A DNA stretch of 64,000 nt, taken from positions 1 to 64,000 of the forward strand of contig JAXLQJ010000036.1 in assembly GCA_046331705.1 (NCBI GenBank). The letters run 5' to 3'. The position numbers and the translations under genes were made by a program. Source of the stretch: JADJOY01 sp046331705 [NCBI: bacterium]. GTDB lineage: Bacteria > JADJOY01. Below are positions 61,042 to 64,000 of this stretch, in pieces. The notes beneath the pieces were generated by a model, which did no database searches, had not been told where the DNA came from, and saw only the letters and a list, made by a program, of their open reading frames with translations. Every line of letters begins with the position of its first letter. Positions within the stretch are counted from its first letter, which is position 1.

Positions 61042-61695
61042 ATGACCAGCGCGACAAAACCCATCGTCGTCGTCGACTACGGCAGCGGCAATCTGCGCAG
61101 CGTCGCCAAGGCCGTCGAGCGCGCGGGCGGGGTGGTGGAGGTGAGCGCCGATCCCGCGGCGCTCGCGCGCGCCGGCGGAGTCGTGCTGCCGGGCGTCGGC
61201 GCCTTCCGCGCGGCGATGGAGAATCTCACGCGCGGCGGCTGGATCGAACCACTGCTCCAGCACCTCGCGAGCGACCGGCCTTTTCTCGGGATCTGTCTCG
61301 GCCTCCAGTTGCTGTTCGAGTCGAGCGAGGAGTTCGGCACCACTCGCGGGCTCGGCCTGTGCCGCGGTCGCGTGCGCGCCTTCCCGCTTCCCGCTGCGGA
61401 CGGGACGGGCGGCGAGCGCGCCAAGGTTCCGCACATGGGCTGGAACCAGCTCCGCGCCGCGCATCCGAGCCTCGTGAGCGAGGCGGTCGGCGACGACGCG
61501 TGGGCGTACTTCGTCCACTCGTACTACGTCGACTGCGACGAGCCGGAGCTGATCGCGACGACCACCCAGCACGGCAACGTCACGTTCACCTCGTCGATCG
61601 CCCGCGGTCGGCTCGTGGCGTGCCAGTTTCACCCCGAGAAGAGCCAGGCCATCGGGCTCGAGTTGCTGTCGCACTTCGTGAGGCTCTGCCGATGA
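61042..61695 (+). CDS. hisH: Imidazole glycerol phosphate synthase, glutaminase subunit
   Basis: The 217-residue class I amidotransferase supplies ammonia to HisF. It has [32 protein letters not shown], the nucleophile cysteine in [16 protein letters not shown], and the His-Glu of CQFHPEKSQ. Gap to hisB is 135 bases and shows no gene. Its stop overlaps the hisA start by 4 bases. Confidence 0.96.
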   Translation: MTSATKPIVVVDYGSGNLRSVAKAVERAGGVVEVSADPAALARAGGVVLPGVGAFRAAMENLTRGGWIEPLLQHLASDRPFLGICLGLQLLFESSEEFGTTRGLGLCRGRVRAFPLPAADGTGGERAKVPHMGWNQLRAAHPSLVSEAVGDDAWAYFVHSYYVDCDEPELIATTTQHGNVTFTSSIARGRLVACQFHPEKSQAIGLELLSHFVRLCR

Positions 61696-62443
61696 GCCTC
61701 ACCCTGATTCCCGCGATCGACTTGCGCGGCGGCCGATGCGTGCGCTTGCTGCGCGGCGATCCCAACGCCGAGACGGTGTACTTTCAGGATCCGGTCGAGC
61801 CGGCGCGGCGCTTCGAGGCCCGCGGCGCGAGCTGGCTGCACGTCGTCGATCTGGACGGCGCCTTCGAGGGCGGCGAGCGCAACGGCGCCGCGATCCGCGC
61901 GATTCGATCGGCCACCACCATGCGCCTCGAGATCGGTGGCGGGCTGCGCACGCGCGACGCCGTCGCGCGAGCGCTCGACCTCGGAGCGGAGCGCGCCATC
62001 ATCGGCACCGCGGCCATCGAGAATCCGGCCTTTCTGGACGAAGCGTGCCGCGAGTGGCCGGGACGGATCTGGGTGGGCATCGACGCACGCCAGGGCAAGG
62101 TCGCCGTCCGGGGCTGGGTCGAGCAGACCAGCGTCGATGCTCGCGCCCTCGCGGAGCGCGTCGCGCGCGCCGGCGCCGCGGGCATCGTCTACACCGACAT
62201 CGCCCGCGACGGCGCGCTGAGCGGACCCAACGCCGAGGAGACCGCGCGCGTCGCCCGGGACCTGGGGATCCCGGTGATCGCCTCGGGCGGAGTGCACCGG
62301 CTCGAGGATCTCGCGTCGCTCAAGCCGCTCGAGGCCGACGGCGTGATCGGCGTCATCAGCGGCCGGGCGCTCTACGAAGGCACCCTGGACCTCGACGCGG
62401 CGATCCGGTACCTGGCCGACGGCGAGTTGCGCGGAGTCGAGCG

Positions 62444-62447
<4 letters not shown>
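61692..62447 (+). CDS. hisA: Phosphoribosylformimino-AICAR-P isomerase (HisA)
   Basis: The 251-residue half-barrel-duplicated TIM protein has [19 protein letters not shown] with the first catalytic Asp, [16 protein letters not shown], and [14 protein letters not shown] with the second Asp region. [11 protein letters not shown] binds the second phosphate. Overlaps with both hisH and hisF by 4 bases indicate tight coupling. Confidence 0.96.
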
Positions 62448-63259
<812 letters not shown>

Positions 63260-63273
63260 CGAGGACCAGCGAC

Positions 63274-63663
63274 ATGTCAATCGTGGATCGCGTGAAATTC
63301 GACGACCGGGGCCTGGCCGTGGCGCTGGCCCAGGACGCGGCCAACGGCGAGCTGCTGATGGTCGCCTTCATGAATCGCGAGGCGCTCGAACGCACGCTCG
63401 AGACGGGACTCGTCCACTACTACAGTCGTTCGCGCAACAAGCTGTGGCGCAAGGGCGAGGAATCCGGTCACGTTCAGCGCGTCAAGGAGATCCGGATCGA
63501 CTGCGACGGCGACGCCATCCTGGTGACGATCGATCAGGCCGGCGTGGCGTGCCACGAGGGCTATCGCTCGTGCTTCTTCCGTCGCTGGGACGGGAAGGAG
63601 TGGGTGACCGATCGCGAGCGCGGTGTCGATCCCGCTGCGGTGTACGGGAAAAAGCCCGGGTGA
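63274..63663 (+). CDS. hisI: Phosphoribosyl-AMP cyclohydrolase
   Basis: The 129-residue HisI opens the adenine ring of PR-AMP. It has VAFMNREALERTLETG, HYYSRSRNKLWRKGEESGHVQ, the magnesium-type IRIDCDGDAILVTIDQ and the zinc cysteines in GVACHEGYRSCFFR. The HisE pyrophosphohydrolase domain is not fused and no hisE follows, so hisE and hisG must lie elsewhere. The ATG at 63274 starts at the conserved N-terminus. Confidence 0.95.
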   Translation: MSIVDRVKFDDRGLAVALAQDAANGELLMVAFMNREALERTLETGLVHYYSRSRNKLWRKGEESGHVQRVKEIRIDCDGDAILVTIDQAGVACHEGYRSCFFRRWDGKEWVTDRERGVDPAAVYGKKPG

Positions 63664-63690
63664 AAGGGTTTTCCCGGCCGTCCCGGCTGG

Positions 63691-63718
63691 TTGCCAGTGA
63701 CGTTTCCACTGCTATATT
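63691..63718 (+). promoter_or_regulatory. Promoter of rpsU
   Basis: TTGCCA (63691-63696) and TATATT (63713-63718) are spaced by 16 bases in an unusually AT-rich stretch of this GC-rich region. It is the best -10 in the window. The predicted RNA would start near 63725 and have a leader of about 150 bases before the S21 start. Confidence 0.75.
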
Positions 63719-63877
63719 GCGCGGTTAACCGTAGCTCGGGCGGCAGCAGGCCGGGATCCGCTCAGGCAGCCGAGGTCGAGCGTACGCGTCGGGTCATGTG
63801 TGGTGTCGTGCTTCTGAAGCAATTCCCCTAGCCCAAGCTGGCGCGCGTCGAAGCGCGCGTTTCGAGGAGATGGTCGG

Positions 63878-64000
63878 ATGCCCGGAGTGAAAGTTCGCGA
63901 AGGTGAGCCCTTCGAGGCGGCGCTCAAGCGCTTCAAGAAGCAGTGCGAGAAGGCGGGCATCCTGTCCGAGCTCAAGAAGCGCGAGCATTTCGAGAAGCCC
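63878..64000 (+). CDS. rpsU: 30S ribosomal protein S21 (bS21), N-terminal part
   Basis: The gene runs off the right edge after 41 codons. The visible part, [19 protein letters not shown] followed by [22 protein letters not shown], is clear bS21. A GAGGAGA site lies about 9 bases before the ATG. In many deltaproteobacteria S21 genes are free-standing and strongly expressed, which fits the strong promoter upstream. A 214-base gap after hisI holds only that promoter and leader. Confidence 0.95.
   Translation, partial: MPGVKVREGEPFEAALKRFKKQCEKAGILSELKKREHFEKP

Noticed and set aside
63645-63676. CGGGAAAA/TTTTCCCG inverted repeat at the end of hisI as a terminator
   Set aside because: The stem overlaps the coding end, is AT-rich in its upper half, has a 16-base loop and lacks a following T run.

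Overview
The window is about 64 kb of very GC-rich DNA (roughly 70 %) from a Gram-negative bacterium. The gene set looks deltaproteobacterial in the broad sense (Myxococcota or a related lineage). Supporting points are response regulators fused to PATAN/DUF4388 domains, a MshEN-type cyclic-di-GMP protein, a DUF4912/GH57 pair, an alkyl-DHAP-synthase-like ether-lipid enzyme, a LapB-like LPS factor, an OmpA/DUF4398 lipoprotein pair, a transmembrane Ser/Thr kinase and long overlapping operons. The lineage is an inference; no rRNA or tRNA gene was seen. Many neighbouring genes share 4-nt ATGA/GTGA start-stop overlaps, so most blocks are probably translationally coupled operons.

Layout. 1-3.5 kb: the end of a MacB/FtsX-type permease, a GH3-type acyl-adenylating enzyme and a membrane glycosyltransferase. 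3.5-8 kb (minus): a badly disrupted lhr helicase gene, intact only in its last third. 8.3-10.1 kb: DeaD RNA helicase. 10.3-31.7 kb is almost entirely minus strand. In transcription order it holds an acetyltransferase, a methyltransferase, DUF4912 and GH57 alpha-glucan proteins, a PATAN response regulator, then rplU-rpmA-obgE-proB-proA-rsfS-rlmH-lapB-comF, two outer-membrane lipoproteins, DinG, a SPATA20/YyaL-like protein and a multi-pass membrane protein. 31.8-38.9 kb (plus): a small lipoprotein, a DacB-type peptidase, an SDR, the ether-lipid enzyme, a barrel-like protein and a frameshifted membrane protein. 38.9-41.9 kb (minus): a transmembrane Ser/Thr kinase overlapping a secreted type-1-copper protein. 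41.9-48.4 kb (plus): a redoxin, MazG, an NtrB/NtrC-like two-component pair, a lone receiver and ATP sulfurylase. 48.5-51.4 kb (minus): a large MshEN/HD-GYP-like/receiver/PATAN protein and a GT2. 51.6-64 kb (plus): bL31 and RF1 in one frame, prmC (frameshifted), murA, a three-gene exporter-like module, hisDCBHAFI, and the start of rpsU.

How it fits together. The 51.6-63.7 kb block resembles the rpmE-prfA-prmC-murA-his region of many deltaproteobacteria. Here hisG is absent and a helical-repeat protein plus an ABC ATPase and permease sit between murA and hisD. The obg block couples ribosome assembly (L21, L27, Obg, RsfS, RlmH) to proline synthesis and envelope control, but lacks nadD at the usual place. 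Several signalling proteins (PATAN, MshEN, NtrC-like, HAMP-kinase) suggest a gliding or developmentally complex organism.

The most notable observations are the MshEN/HD-GYP-like/pseudo-receiver/PATAN fusion, the continuous bL31-RF1 frame, the copper-protein/Ser-Thr-kinase pair, the exporter module inserted before hisD, and a sharply localised zone of frameshifts in lhr. That zone could be gene decay or poor sequence; two other genes carry isolated frameshifts at short C or GC repeats.
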